Positions 24,811 to 35,594 of a DNA stretch of 64,000 bases are shown one piece after another. The translations under genes were made by a program, and so were the position numbers. The notes below the pieces were generated by a model, which saw nothing but the letters and a program-made list of their open reading frames with translations, was not told the DNA's origin and did not search any database. Source of the stretch: Scatophagus argus (Eukaryota; Chordata; Actinopteri; Scatophagidae); NCBI RefSeq assembly GCF_020382885.2, contig NC_058511.1:2008501-2072500 (forward strand), in the 5' to 3' direction. The number at the start of each line of letters is the position of its first letter. Position 1 is the stretch's first letter.

Positions 24811-25362
24811 TACACTAAACAGACAAAAGTATCCAGACACCTCTCTTCATGGGTCTGTTTCTCATGGTTTGTTCTCGGCCCCTGACTTCCAGTGAAGGGA
24901 AATCTTAATGCTTCAGCATACCAAGACATTTTGGACAATGCTATGCTTCCAACTTTGTGGCAACAGTTTGTTGAAGGCCCTTTTCTATTCCAGCATGACT
25001 GTGCCCCAGTGCACAAAGCAAAGCTCCATAAAGACATGGTTGGATGAGTTTGGTGTGGAAGAACTTGACTGGCCCACACAGAGCCCTGACCTCAACCCCA
25101 TCCAACACCTTTGGGATGAACTGGAACGGAGATTGTGAGCCAGGCCTTTTGGTCCAACATCAGTGTGTGACCTCACAAATGCTCTACTGCATGAATGGGC
25201 ACAAATTCCCACAGAAACACTCCAACATGTTGTGGAAAGCCTTCACAGAAGAGTGGAAGCTGTTAGAGCTGCAAAGCTGTCTGTGTGTTTACAATGAGAC
25301 GTCATTAAAGTCCCTGTTGGTGTGATGGATGGGTGTCCCAATACTTTTGTCTATATCATGTA
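24811..25362 (+). mobile_element. Degenerate Tc1/mariner transposon
   Basis: Imperfect terminal inverted repeats are visible: 'gacaaaagtatccagacacc' on the left (24822-24841) and 'ggtgtcccaatacttttgtc' on the right (25332-25351). Between them is the 3' part of a transposase: 'FQHDCAPVHKAKSIKTWLDE', then 'DWPTQSPDLNPIQHLWDELE', then 'SDLTNALL'-like residues after frameshifts. The expected catalytic Glu in 'NPIE' is Gln here. The 5' half of the gene is deleted. It is inactive. Confidence 0.8.
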
Positions 25363-26020
25363 TGTAGGAATTGTATGTGGCACATTTTGCTTGATGAATT
25401 TGATTGTGCTCGCTGCTTTTTTGTGTTTTTAATACAAATGTATTTGTATTTCTTTTTATTGTTGAGTGCATCAACTGTAATTTTTTGGTTTTTAACATTC
25501 ATAGCTGCTTTTCATTTTTCTTTTCTTTCTGTGAAGTAAAAACAGAGGAAGTAAAATATGATATGTCTTATTTGGGACTACAAAAATTGTGTCACCTTTG
25601 AGAGTCGTATTAAACAGCTGAATGAATGGAAACCAGTAATGGAAAAGGGTTGTAATTCAGTTTCTTCTGTTGTGAACGTTACCTGCAGAAGCTTCATTAG
25701 GTCAATGTAAGCTTCATTCCAATTTGTGACATCCCACATCACTCTGATGCTGCTGCCGTGAGTCGACAGACAAATTCAAACTTTTTGGAAGACAAGATTT
25801 TGAAGACTTTTCGAGACTGAAGCTTATTCATCGCTGAGCTTCCACACTTCAACTCCCCCAGACTTGAAATAAGCATTACGCCTTCGCTTCACACACACTC
25901 ACAAAAAAATCCCACTTTATTTCCCCGAAACAAAATCAGCAAATTGCACAATGTTGAGTAAGCAACACAATTCTGTATTTAAAGAGTGATCAGACACCAA
26001 GATCAGACACTGACAGCAGA
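25363..26020. other. Region upstream of IgSF receptor F
   Basis: The twin GGAAGT module found upstream of receptors D, E and G is absent. A TATA-like 'tatttaaa' near 25975 could serve as core promoter, about 45 bases before the ATG. No exon was seen. Confidence 0.4.
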
Positions 26021-28185
26021 ATGTCTGCTAGCAGATGGATCGAAATGTCTCTGACGCTGCTGCTTCATTTAGCTGGTAAGACTGTGCTTTAAAATGTCAT
26101 GTATTTGGTTTTATTAACACCGTGAACACATCAAGGCCAGCAACTTTTTAAAAAAACTTTATTAACAACATTCTTGTCTCATTCCTCTGCAGCAGTAGCA
26201 GCAGAGTATTCCTACGTCACCGTCAGAGATGGAGGCGAAGTCACTTTTCCTTGTGAAAATCTAATGCAGGATCAGGATGAATGTGACAGCACAACATGGG
26301 TCTTCAGTGGTTTAAGACAAAACACAGCAGCAGAAGAGCTGGTTAAACTCGGACAGATTGGTGAACAGGCCAGAACCAAATCAGACAGACTGAGTGTCAC
26401 AAAGAACTGTTCTCTGGTTATAAAGAAGGTCTCAGCTGAGGATGCTGGTCGTTACACCTGCAGACAGTACAAATCAGGACATCAACAAGGTCCAGACTCT
26501 CAGGTTCATCTGTCTGTGGTCACCAGTGAGTATTTACATCATAAAGTTTTCAGCTCAGACTGTGAAACATTACAATAATTCTGATTACTGTGATGAAGTT
26601 AATTTCTTAATTTCTATCTCTTGTTGTCTTTCTCTCACAATGTCTCCATCTTCACCAGTGACTGAACGTGAGGACGCTGATGAGGTGACATTAAGCTGCT
26701 CTGTGGTGACATGTTCACACACGATCGAGTGGCTGCGTGTGCTTCACGGCGCTCAGCAGACGCACAGCCAAGATGTGAAGACGTCACAGTTTCACTGCTC
26801 AGCCACTGTGACGTTTCTGCAGCTCGAGCTCAAGTCCAACTATCGCGAGTCGTTCAAGTGTAAACTGAAAAACGTTCACAGTGGAGAAGTTCAGCTGTTT
26901 GCCTTCAGCAGCCAGTCTTCAGGTGAGAAACCAGGTGAATATAATGAGCAGGTTAAAATCACTTCATCCTGATATGCAAACACATTAAGCATTAAATTAA
27001 TCATTCTCTGTGTTAACACATGCAGTAAACAAGCGACATCTTCTCATCATCTCAACACTGTGTTGTTCGTTTTGTGCCTTCATTTGTCCAGCTGGTGACC
27101 CGACAAAAACACCAGCAGCAGAATCCACGACAAAAGCATCTCAGACAGTGAAATCAACGGAACACGAAGGTCAGAACGCAGCTCAGTTACTGCAGATTTT
27201 ACAAACAGGAGAAAAGCATTTTCCACCCCCAACAACAGCAGTATCATCACACAGGAGAGAAATCATTGTTTCCTTCATATGTGATTTATGTGCTTCTATT
27301 GTGAAACAGTGTAGTGAATGGCTGATTTATGCACCCGACCAAAAAAATGTGCAAAATGTGAATGCATGCTTAGAACATACATGACACATGAAATAACACC
27401 TTTAGATGTCAGTACATCTTAAATATTTTTTAGAGAGAAAAAAATGTGTTCCTGATCGTTTCTTCTAAAGCCAAAACTTTCTTATCTGACGTTATTGTTG
27501 TGTTCCACAGCTCGTACAGATTGTTCTGTTCTGGACTACATGATGTTGGTTCTGCGTGTGGCTGAACTCCTCCTCATTACTCTGATTGCTGTTCTTCTCA
27601 TCAGAGCTGCAGGTGAGAACATTCAGACCAACATTTGTTCAGACTGACCAACACAAACTGGAAGTTTGGAGCTGAAATGTTCCTCTGTGCTTTATTTTCC
27701 AGGGAAGCAGAGACCACCTGATGACAACACTGTGAGTTGAACAGAAACACTGAAGTGAAGCCGTGTGTAAAATTCAAAATGTGTATCAATGATCAGGGAC
27801 TGTGAGTCAGTGTAGATGATGAGAAGCTGCTGCTGCTAACTGTTCATGTTACTGTAATGCAGGACTGTGAACGTCTCACCGTTTGTGTCTGTGCAGGTTT
27901 CACACTCAGTCAGAAGGCGGACGGCGAGGCGTTCAGGTGCAGCAGCCGGTCAGGTAAAGGTCAGCTCAGACAGGAGGTGGTGGTGCGTTCAGGTGCTGTC
28001 AGATTATTTCTTGTGTCCTGGTGTTTAATGTGGCTCAGTGGTGTGAAAGTGGTCAGTTAAAGTGTGTCAGAGTGAGAGTTTGTTTGTGTTGTGTTTCACA
28101 GGTGAATAATGATGAAGATGAAGATGAAGGTGTGGTGAAATATGAAAACTTTGGAGAAACTTCTGCCTCTGTCAGCCTCCACTGA
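26021..28185 (+). CDS. IgSF receptor F, two Ig domains, charged transmembrane helix, 333 aa
   Basis: Eight exons: 26021-26075, 26193-26525, 26659-26922, 27092-27169, 27511-27612, 27703-27731, 27897-27953 and 28102-28185. All are GT-AG and in frame. The layout parallels receptor E, with the same 29-nt and 57-nt tail exons. Both Ig domains keep the extra cysteine pair ('DECDSTTW'/'KNCSLV' and 'VTCSHTIEW'/'FHCSATV'). The membrane segment (about 253-275) holds Arg259 and Glu262, unusual for a simple anchor; a basic residue there is typical of activating receptors that pair with ITAM adaptors. The tail has a basic run, an acidic run and a single 'VKYENF', which is not an ITIM. An in-frame ATG at codon 9 is an alternative start. 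The inference is a possible activating partner to E and G. Confidence 0.8.
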
Positions 28186-28602
28186 TCAACAACTTCCACA
28201 TCGACATGAAGTCATGAGAGAAAAGACTCCACTGCAGTTAAATAACATCACATTTACACGAGCAGTCGAAGCTTTTAGACAACAAAAACCTGATGAGATC
28301 ATTTTCAGTTTGGGACGACTGCTTGTTTTTATTTCATTCATCAATGTGAGAAATGTTTGTGCGTTTTGTGTGCTGAGACATTTTAGTGTGACTTTGGACA
28401 ACAGCACTGATTTCATCTCATATCTGGAAGTCCACTGTGAGTTTTCTAAAACGTCTTCTCCTCCATCAGCTGTGAAAATCTTTATTTTCTGCAGTCACTT
28501 CAGAACTCAGCAGGTGGATTTCAGCTTCCTGGAACAGAAAAGATCATTTAACTCTTGTTGTTTTAGGATTTCCTGGTTGCTGCTGAAGCTTGAGCTCAGT
28601 TT

Positions 28603-28643
<41 letters not shown>

Positions 28644-28800
28644 ATGAGCTCATTTGAATTCACTTTGACTCAGCGTTGTTGCTAACATATTTGTTGTGAT
28701 GTGTGTGTGTTTGGCTTGAATGTGTTTTCAGTCTTCATGGAGTCAGTAACAGTCTTCTTCATCATATCCTCACAATATAATCTGCAAATAAAGAAATGCT
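28186..28800 (+). other. Receptor F 3' untranslated region
   Basis: The stretch following the stop contains a (TG)n run at 28605-28640 and a polyadenylation signal aataaa at 28787-28792, which likely ends the transcript. Confidence 0.5.
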
Positions 28801-29209
28801 GACCACTTCATTCTACACTGTGTGTTGTGATGCCTTCATGTTCTCACGGTGTCATAAAGGAAAAAGAAGTTTTGTTGTCACAGCCGTGTGTGCTCCTTTG
28901 GACTGTGTGTCCCTCCTGTCCTCCTGTCTTCTATACCAGGTGTTCCACGTTGTAATTACTTAATGAGGTCCACCTGGCCTGGGAGGGAAGTGTTTATAAA
29001 TGCACCTTCGCCAGCGTCTGAAGGAGAGGCTTCTGGGGTCCATCATGAAGCAGGTTCAACAACCTCTGAGTATGAATGTTAACTCTGAGTTGACAAACCC
29101 TGGGATGAAAATCTGTGAGTTTCCTGTTTCAACACAGCTGATTAGCATTAGTTCTGTCGACTCTGAGTATGTTGACTCAAGCGCGTGCACCACGACTATA
29201 AAAAAGCCC

Positions 29210-30560
29210 TCATCAATGGAGCCCCGATTCCCTGATTCACCACGGAGGCCAGAGGGGAAAGAAAGCGCTGGACATATTTTTCACCTCTGGAGCTGGAAAT
29301 CTTGATGGAGGCTTACGGTGAATATGAGCATTTATTCCGGAAAAAAAGTAACACGACAGCAGCGGCAAAAGAAAGAGAAAGTGCACGAGGGGAAAAATCA
29401 CTGCTCGAGTCAATGTGTAAGTTCTGTGTTTAATCACTCATAAAATATTGTATGTAAAAAATGGTGTTGACCCTCTGCTCATGTAGGTGCAACCCAGGGG
29501 GTGAAAAACAGACTTGGAGGCAGTTGAAAATGAAATATAAAAATCTAATTCAGTCAGGTGAGGCGGAAACATAACATGCCTGGTTGTATCTCACTTTGCT
29601 AACGTTTGACATGTCAAACTATTTAAATGTAATTAAATGATTTAAAACTGTACAACTCTTTCATCCCTGCATGATGTTTCCACACATTCTGTTCTCTGTA
29701 AAGTTTCATTAATTAATGTGGTGAAGATAACATTTGACTCCTGCCTGGCCAACAGAAAGAGGGCAGAGGCCCCTAAAACGGGTGGAGGACCTGCACCACC
29801 ACCTCTAACAGAGGCAGAGGAGATGGCCCTTAGCCAAACTACTGGAAGGCCAGTGGCTGAGGGAATCCCAGGGGGCAGCTCATCTGAGCCAGTCACCCCC
29901 AGGACACAAGTGTCTTCATAACATGTAAGAAGTCCACACCTCTATAACGTTTTTTATGAAGCCTCTTTTAGAGACAGGATGTTTGTTCTTGAATCCAGTA
30001 GACTCTGAGGGACGTCTCCACCTGTTGGAGCCTCATGTAGCCCAACTCCAGCCTGTTGTATGGAACTCAACACACCAAAACTCATAACCAATAGTGGTAT
30101 AAAGTTCACTGAATAAAATGGTTGTCTTCAAAGGATAATGAAGATGAAGACACTGTGTCTGCTGTCACAGAAAGGCCTACAGAGGTATCATGTTAGATCA
30201 GCTTTACATGTACATGTGACATTCTTGTATGGATTTATATTGACATGGAAGCTGACATTGTTATTCTTTTTTAACAGAGCGTAACTGGACAGCATGAAGA
30301 GGGTCCATCAAACTCTGCAGCACCAATGGACACAGTGAGAGTTTCAGTAAACAACACAGTTTAATTCTGTACAATTGTACATGTAGAACAATATGACTTA
30401 ATGTCATTCTTATGGATTTCCAGTTACCAGTTATACAGAATCCATCTCCTTAAACTGACTGAAAAAACAGATCAGGAAATGGTGCACTTGGACCGCCAGA
30501 TCCAAAAGGCAGATCTGGAAATCGAGATACTTAAATACAAGTTAGAGGTGGGTGTGCAGT
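29210..30560 (+). pseudogene. PIF/Harbinger Myb/SANT-like protein gene, degraded
   Basis: Pieces of a MADF/Myb/SANT-type DNA-binding protein occur in order. They are 'YFSPLELEILMEAYGEYEHL' near 29277-29340, 'CNPGG'-'KQTWRQLKMKYKNLIQS' near 29488-29560 (with changes), a proline-rich linker with 'PPPLTEAEEMALSQTTGRPV' near 29790-29850, and a coiled-coil 'EKTDQEMVHLDRQIQKADLE' near 30460-30520. In autonomous Harbinger elements this second protein brings the nuclease to DNA. Here the frame shifts just before 'YFSPL' and again near 29385, so it is broken. It faces the nuclease gene, as is usual in the family. Confidence 0.7.
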
Positions 30561-30591
30561 CACAGGTAAATTTAATTTGTCATTGGAACAA

Positions 30592-31190
30592 GATAAGATT
30601 ACATGAACTTTATTTATTGATCCCGCAGTGGGGAAATTCACTTCTTGTGGCAGCTCTATACAAAACCATCCTGGCTTCTGGGAGGTGGATGGGGTCCTCC
30701 TCGTGGTCTTCTGTTTGTAGGGCAGGGTGTCGCTCTCCTCTAATAGTTGCAATATTATGGAGAACAACACAAGCCACAGTTATGTCACAGGCTCCCTCAG
30801 GAGTTACTGAGATGATGTAAGCACTGGGAACAGGCTTTCAGCAGGCCTACAGTCATCTCTAGCCTGGCTCTGGTCCAGCAGTGTGCCACATTGAAGTGCT
30901 GCTGGGGGCCTGGTTGAGGGTCTGGGTAAGGGGTTATGAGTGTGGGTTGGCAGGGGTAACTCCTGTCACCCAGAAGGAAGCCTTCAATCTCTCCTGCAAG
31001 TAAAGTCACATTTATTTAGTCCAGATATTTTTCACAGACTAATTAGACAAAGATCTTCACAGTGACAAACAGCCACCAGTGCAATGTTTCAGACCACTTA
31101 CCACAGTCCAGTCTGTTGCTCAGAGTAGACCCTCGATATATGCAGGAGTCCTGCTCAGACCCAGGCCACTTGGCTTCCACAAGTGTGATG
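30592..31190 (-). mobile_element. PIF/Harbinger nuclease fragment, duplicated copy 1
   Basis: The minus strand encodes the C-terminal part of a HARBI1-like DDE nuclease: 'EIEGFLLGDRSYPCQPTLIT', 'PYPDPQPGPQQHFNVAHC', 'TRARLEMTVGLLKA', and further on the 'CVVLHNIATI'-type ending. The segment is about 99% identical to 32538-33128 and starts and stops abruptly, so it is a partial duplicate of that element. No complete gene is present. Confidence 0.8.
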
Positions 31191-31678
31191 ATTTCAGCTT
31201 CTTTTCACATCATAAACCTGGGTACAAAATACACAACAAAAGAAACGCGTTAAGCTAACTCAAACAGTATCAAATGACAATAATAATAATAATAATTGAT
31301 TGACAAAACATATTCTTCAAACTGTATGCAACAACATACCTTTCAGCTGAAGCTGTTTTCTTCATGTTGTTCACTTTTAAACTTGGTTTCCGCTTCTCGT
31401 TTTACTTGTTGTTGTCACCTTTTCCGTTTACGTTTTTGTAGTTACTTTAGTCCGTGCTCATTCAAAATAAAAGCATGAATCCAGGTAAACAGTTTACAGC
31501 AACTGTTTACATTTGCTTTGAGAGTTTTTATAATATCTGTCAAATTTCATTGTGTGGGTGAACCGGAGCCCCGGAGAAAACCCACAGGAACAGGGTCAGG
31601 GTTGGTGTGGTTCTTGATCTCTGGTCCTGGTTCCTCTGACGGTGAACCTCCTCCACCTGCAGCTGTTGGTGTGCTGCT

Positions 31679-32230
31679 TTATGGGATGAGGATCAGTAAA
31701 ACCAAGGCGGCCAGAAAACCTGCAGTGATCCCCATGACCTTGAACATGTCCTTCCACCATTTTCCAGGGTTTGCAGCTTTCTTTGCAAGACGAGCAGACA
31801 GGTCTTTGATGTGAGCTTGTAGGCATCGAACGATCTCTGCTTCCACCACCGGATCCTCCAATAACATCAGAGTCTCCAGCATTCGCTTCCCGCCGAACTT
31901 CTTCTGCAGCTCTTTTATCACGGCCTTGCACACTTTCTTGGCGCTCTTGATGTCCGGGCAGAAGCCTTCAGTGATGGTGAGTCCCTCCATCGTCTGGTTT
32001 ACCATTCTCTTGATGTGGGGGACCCACTTCTCCTGGTTGCGGTTCGTGACAGCGTTACACTTGTCCAACACTCTCACCGTCAGCACAGTGACAAACATCT
32101 GGAGCTGGTTCTGGTTTTCTGCTCCGGCTGCAGGTTCACATCCAGAGGCAGGAGTCTGAGGTTGGTCCATAGTGGCCCCAGAGTTGCTTTCCTTCTCTTG
32201 GACTGTCTCCGCTGTGTTGTCACCAGACAT
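31679..32230 (-). CDS. Intronless gene for a putative tail-anchored protein, 183 aa
   Basis: This is a single uninterrupted frame with a good start (MSGDNTAETV). Residues 1 to about 40 are polar and probably disordered. Residues about 45-150 look helical and rich in Lys/Glu/Leu, with four Cys ('DKCNAV', 'GFCPDI', 'KKVCKA', 'VRCLQA'). A basic, Trp-containing stretch 'NPGKWWKDMFK' precedes a C-terminal hydrophobic segment 'ITAGFLAALVLLILIP' that runs to the stop. This is the plan of a tail-anchored membrane protein inserted after translation, with its body in the cytosol. I do not recognise the family and assign no function. It lies between two near-identical direct copies of a Harbinger fragment; gene capture or a processed origin is possible. 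Codon-level openness over 183 codons argues against chance. Confidence 0.65.
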   Translation of the reverse strand: MSGDNTAETVQEKESNSGATMDQPQTPASGCEPAAGAENQNQLQMFVTVLTVRVLDKCNAVTNRNQEKWVPHIKRMVNQTMEGLTITEGFCPDIKSAKKVCKAVIKELQKKFGGKRMLETLMLLEDPVVEAEIVRCLQAHIKDLSARLAKKAANPGKWWKDMFKVMGITAGFLAALVLLILIP

Positions 32231-32436
32231 GACGCTTTTCTACACGCTCGATATGCTCTGCTCTAAACACTCAGTAGTCTCTGCAATGAGATTAAACCCT
32301 GAATGTGTCAAACTGTCTGCTGCTGGTGACTTTTAGAGCTTCAACATTCCAGAATCCCACTGTGATGTTACAAAGCCGATCACCAAGCAGAATGTCTTTG
32401 ATGTCTCTGATATGTTCTACAATATCTCCACATCTC

Positions 32437-32535
32437 CCCCCCCCCCCCACCTCTGCCCCCCTCCTCCGCCCCCCTATATATATTTTATATATATATATAT
32501 ATATACACGTATATATCATGTATAAGATAATATAA
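32437..32535. repeat. C-rich, (AT)n and pentamer simple repeats
   Basis: A run of C, then TA/AT dinucleotides to about 32506, then 'ataagataatataagataag' just before the Harbinger duplicate. It probably marks the slippage-prone boundary of the duplicated block. Confidence 0.7.
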
Positions 32536-32537
32536 GA

Positions 32538-33831
32538 TAAGATGAACTTTATTGATCCCGCAGTGGGGAAATTCACTTCTTGTGGCAGCTCTATACAAAA
32601 CCATCCTGGCTTCTGGGAGGTGGATGGGGTCCTCCTCGTGGTCTTCTGTTTGTAGGGCAGGGTGTTGCTCTCCTCTAATAGTTGCAATATTATGGAGAAC
32701 AACACAAGCCACAATTATGTCACAGGCTCCCTCAGGAGTTACTGAGATGATGTAAGCACTGGGAACAGGCTTTCAGCAGGCCTACAGTCATCTCTAGCCT
32801 GGCTCTGGTCCAGCAGTGTGCCACATTGAAGTGCTGCTGGGGGCCTGGTTGAGGGTCTGGGTAAGGGGTTATGAGTGTGGGTTGGCAGGGGTAACTCCTG
32901 TCACCCAGAAGGAAGCCTTCAATCTCTCCTGCAAGTAAAGTCACATTTATTTAGTACAGATATTTTTCACAGACTAACTAGACAAAGATCTTCACAGTGA
33001 CAAACAGCCACCAGTGCCATGTTTCAGACCACTTACCACAGTCCAGTCTGTTGCTCAGAGTAGACCCTCGATATATGCAGGAGTCCTGCTCAGACCCAGG
33101 CCACTTGGCTTCCACATTTGTGATGATGTGAGCTGCATCACAAATGATCTAACAGTACAGAAAATGAGACAGGTTAGTTGAAATGATTGTGCTCTGACAT
33201 TTAAAAAGAGTAGTCAATGTGTGTACCTGCACATTAATGCTGTGGGAGGACTTCCAGTTCACATAATATTCATTTTGTGAAGGAGCAGTGATAGGAATCT
33301 GAGTGCCATTAATGCTACCAATCACATTGGGAAATCCTAAAAGACATTCAAATTTTTGCTCCCAGAGGTCACAGCAACATGTTTACAGAAAAATTATTAT
33401 TCATTTGAAATTATTTACCCGCAGTCCCATTTGATGGGTCTCACAGGCTTGTGGCCAGGAAAAACAAGACAAACTGAGAGAAACCGTTTCAGAGCGAGGC
33501 TCACCTTTCTGACAGCTCTGCAAACAGGTGCTTTACTTATGTGCTCTGCATCTCCAGTGTTGTATAAACCTCTCCCGTTTGCAAAAACGTAGAGCAACGC
33601 AAAGTATCTGTTCAGTGGTGAGTTCACGGCCACGGTGGGTGATGTGAGTGATGACAGGACGGACGAGGCTGTGAATGAATTGCAGTGACTGTAACGAAAA
33701 ACGCTCAAAAGCTCAAGTTTTAACTTTGTTAAAGTTAGATCTAAAACAGACTGAAGGTCACAATGAGGAAGTGACATCACGCTGACCACAGGAAGTAGGT
33801 GCAGCATCTGTCCACACTGCATTTCCTTCAT
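32538..33831 (-). pseudogene. PIF/Harbinger HARBI1-like nuclease gene, copy 2
   Basis: Most of a HARBI1-like nuclease can be followed on the minus strand. The N-terminal part is at 33831-33415 ('AEHISKAPVCRAVRKVSLAL', 'FPGHKP'), the first catalytic block at 33345-33230 ('GFPNVIGSINGTQIPITAPS'), then 'IICDAAHIITNVEAKWPGS' near 33150-33090, 'IEGFLLGDRSYPCQP' at 32945-32735, and the C-terminal 'ACVVLHNIATI'-type block near 32712. Apparent introns separate the blocks. The first catalytic Asp ('IDGTHI' in active relatives) is Asn here ('INGTQI'), which should abolish DDE nuclease activity. This is therefore a dead or repurposed copy. Confidence 0.75.
33755..33800 (+). promoter_or_regulatory. Orphan twin-GGAAGT module (copy at 33.76 kb)
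   Basis: 'caatgaggaagtgacatcac' (33761-33780) is followed by 'accacaggaagtaggt' (33785-33800), the same two ETS-like cores and spacing as upstream of receptors D, E and G. No signal-peptide exon follows within the next kilobase, so the module is orphaned. It overlaps the N-terminal end of the nuclease relic on the other strand. Confidence 0.55.
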
Positions 33832-34735
33832 ACTGTGGAGGCTTGATGCTCTCCATCCTGACAGTTAAAGTCAGTTCAGTCTGGACGCTCAGCGAGGTTC
33901 TGACCATCAGTTATAATTAGAGTCAGCAGTGGTGGACTCAGGTGGTCTGAGGGGCAAACAAACCAAACAGGCACAAAGTTGTGATGCACTTGTGATGAAA
34001 CTTCCAATCCCTGGTTCAGACTAAACTGGATCTGTGATGTGCCTCAGAGAACCGGAACGACGCTCCAACACTTTGTCTTCCTGACAGACAGGAAACAGAA
34101 GATTCACAGCTCTCATCTTCCTGTTGAAATTAATATTCATCTTTCAAGCGCTGGTCAAAGCTGTCATATTGACATTTAAAGTGTGATGATTGATTCACAA
34201 CATCAGCTCACGACTAACATCAGAAAACAGTCGGCCTTAAAAGTTGCTGATAGCCATTAAGAAGAAGAAGTTTGGTGTTATTTTTTCATTTGATGCTTTG
34301 AAAACGAGGTGAAATGTCATGATTGACAGCTGAGCGTGGCTCCTGATTGGCTCAGATGGGTTTGTGGGTGGAGTTCAACACCACGGTTCCACCCACTGAT
34401 CATTACTGATAGTTACTTCAGTACAGGCACTGAGTTATGCTCATGTTATTATCCACCTGCTGACCATTTGCACTGTTTACCTCACCAACTTGCACTATAC
34501 TTCCACCCTGCGCTACCTCACTTTTGTACCCCCAGAACCGTATTTATTTTACTTATTTTATTTTGTTTTGCCTTATTCTATTTTATTTTATTTTATTCTA
34601 CTATTATATGTTACTTGTTCTTACGTGCTATGTATGCACCAATCACCAAGACAAATTCCTAGTCATGTGAAACCTCTTCACTTACATGGCAATAGAGACG
34701 ATTCTAATTGTGATTACTGCACAGACTCTGGCTCC
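33832..34735. other. Intergenic, dispersed repeat remnant
   Basis: No exon was found. Positions 34335-34420 and 34720-34755 resemble 1550-1650 in diverged form. A T-rich TTTTA run occupies about 34545-34610. Confidence 0.4.
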
Positions 34736-34739
34736 AAAT

Positions 34740-34985
34740 GACATCACCAGAACATCCTCTCCGTGTTCTCAGGCAGCGGAACCGACGGCCTGATGGCAAC
34801 AGGGAGAGGAGTGAGCGTCCGGGGTGATGGGGCTGCCTGCCTCCTTCATTTTGCTGATGTTCAGCAGGAGGTTATTCTCCTGGCACCAGCTCTCCAGGTG
34901 GGTGACCTCCTTCCTGTAGGCCTCCTCCTTGTTGTGGGAGATTAACCCCACGATGGCTGTGTCGTCACCAAAGTTTACCAAAGAT
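34740..34985 (-). mobile_element. LINE reverse transcriptase fragment (catalytic block)
   Basis: The minus frame 34769-34981 begins with 'VNFGDDTAIVGLISHN' and continues to 'HLESWCQENNLLLNISKMKE', the reverse-transcriptase motif around the catalytic aspartates of fish non-LTR elements (usually FADD; Gly replaces Ala here). It is a short, dead fragment. Confidence 0.7.
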
Positions 34986-35590
34986 GAGTCATAAGGAGCA
35001 GTTAGTAAATGCTCATTACCACATTAACCTCCTGTTCACTGGTGTACCATACTGTCACGTGTTACCATCTGATGTCCTAATAAAGTGTGGACTGTCTGTT
35101 CCTGTGAGCCTCGCGTGGTTCTCATGTTCATCTGGTCATCATTAGAGGGTCAAAGCACCAGACGTCTTCTGCTGCTGTGCCCACATTCTCATGGAAACAC
35201 CTCCCTTCAGTTCTCAGGAAGACAAAGTCACAAAGAGGAAGCAAAGTTCCTCACCTGCTTTAACCTCATCTTCTCTGTGCTGTTTCCCAGCTGCTACAGG
35301 ATCACCAAACTGCAGCAAATCAAGACGACGACTTTGACTCTTCACTGTCTGTTCACGTGTCAAACATCACCGTGAATCCTGTCTGTGTTCTGATCAACAC
35401 TGACTTAAGAAAACAGTTAACATTTATCATGTTTTTAGCAACATTTATCTTAAGGATCAAACACGTTCACACGTTCAACTTCAACCTCTTCTTCTTCTTC
35501 TCAGGTTGTGAAACACTTCATCATCACAAATACACTGTGGGACTGGACAAAGTGTGAAGTTGAGGTTTAGCTTGAGCGTTGTTAAAGCTG
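34986..35590. other. Intergenic, no gene seen
   Basis: The open frames here lack splice-site or domain support. Confidence 0.4.
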
Positions 35591-35594
35591 AAAG

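Noticed and set aside
31679..32230. Treating the tail-anchored frame as a Bcl-2 or apolipoprotein L relative
   Set aside because: Only the C-terminal hydrophobic segment is shared in general character; no BH or ApoL motif can be pointed to.
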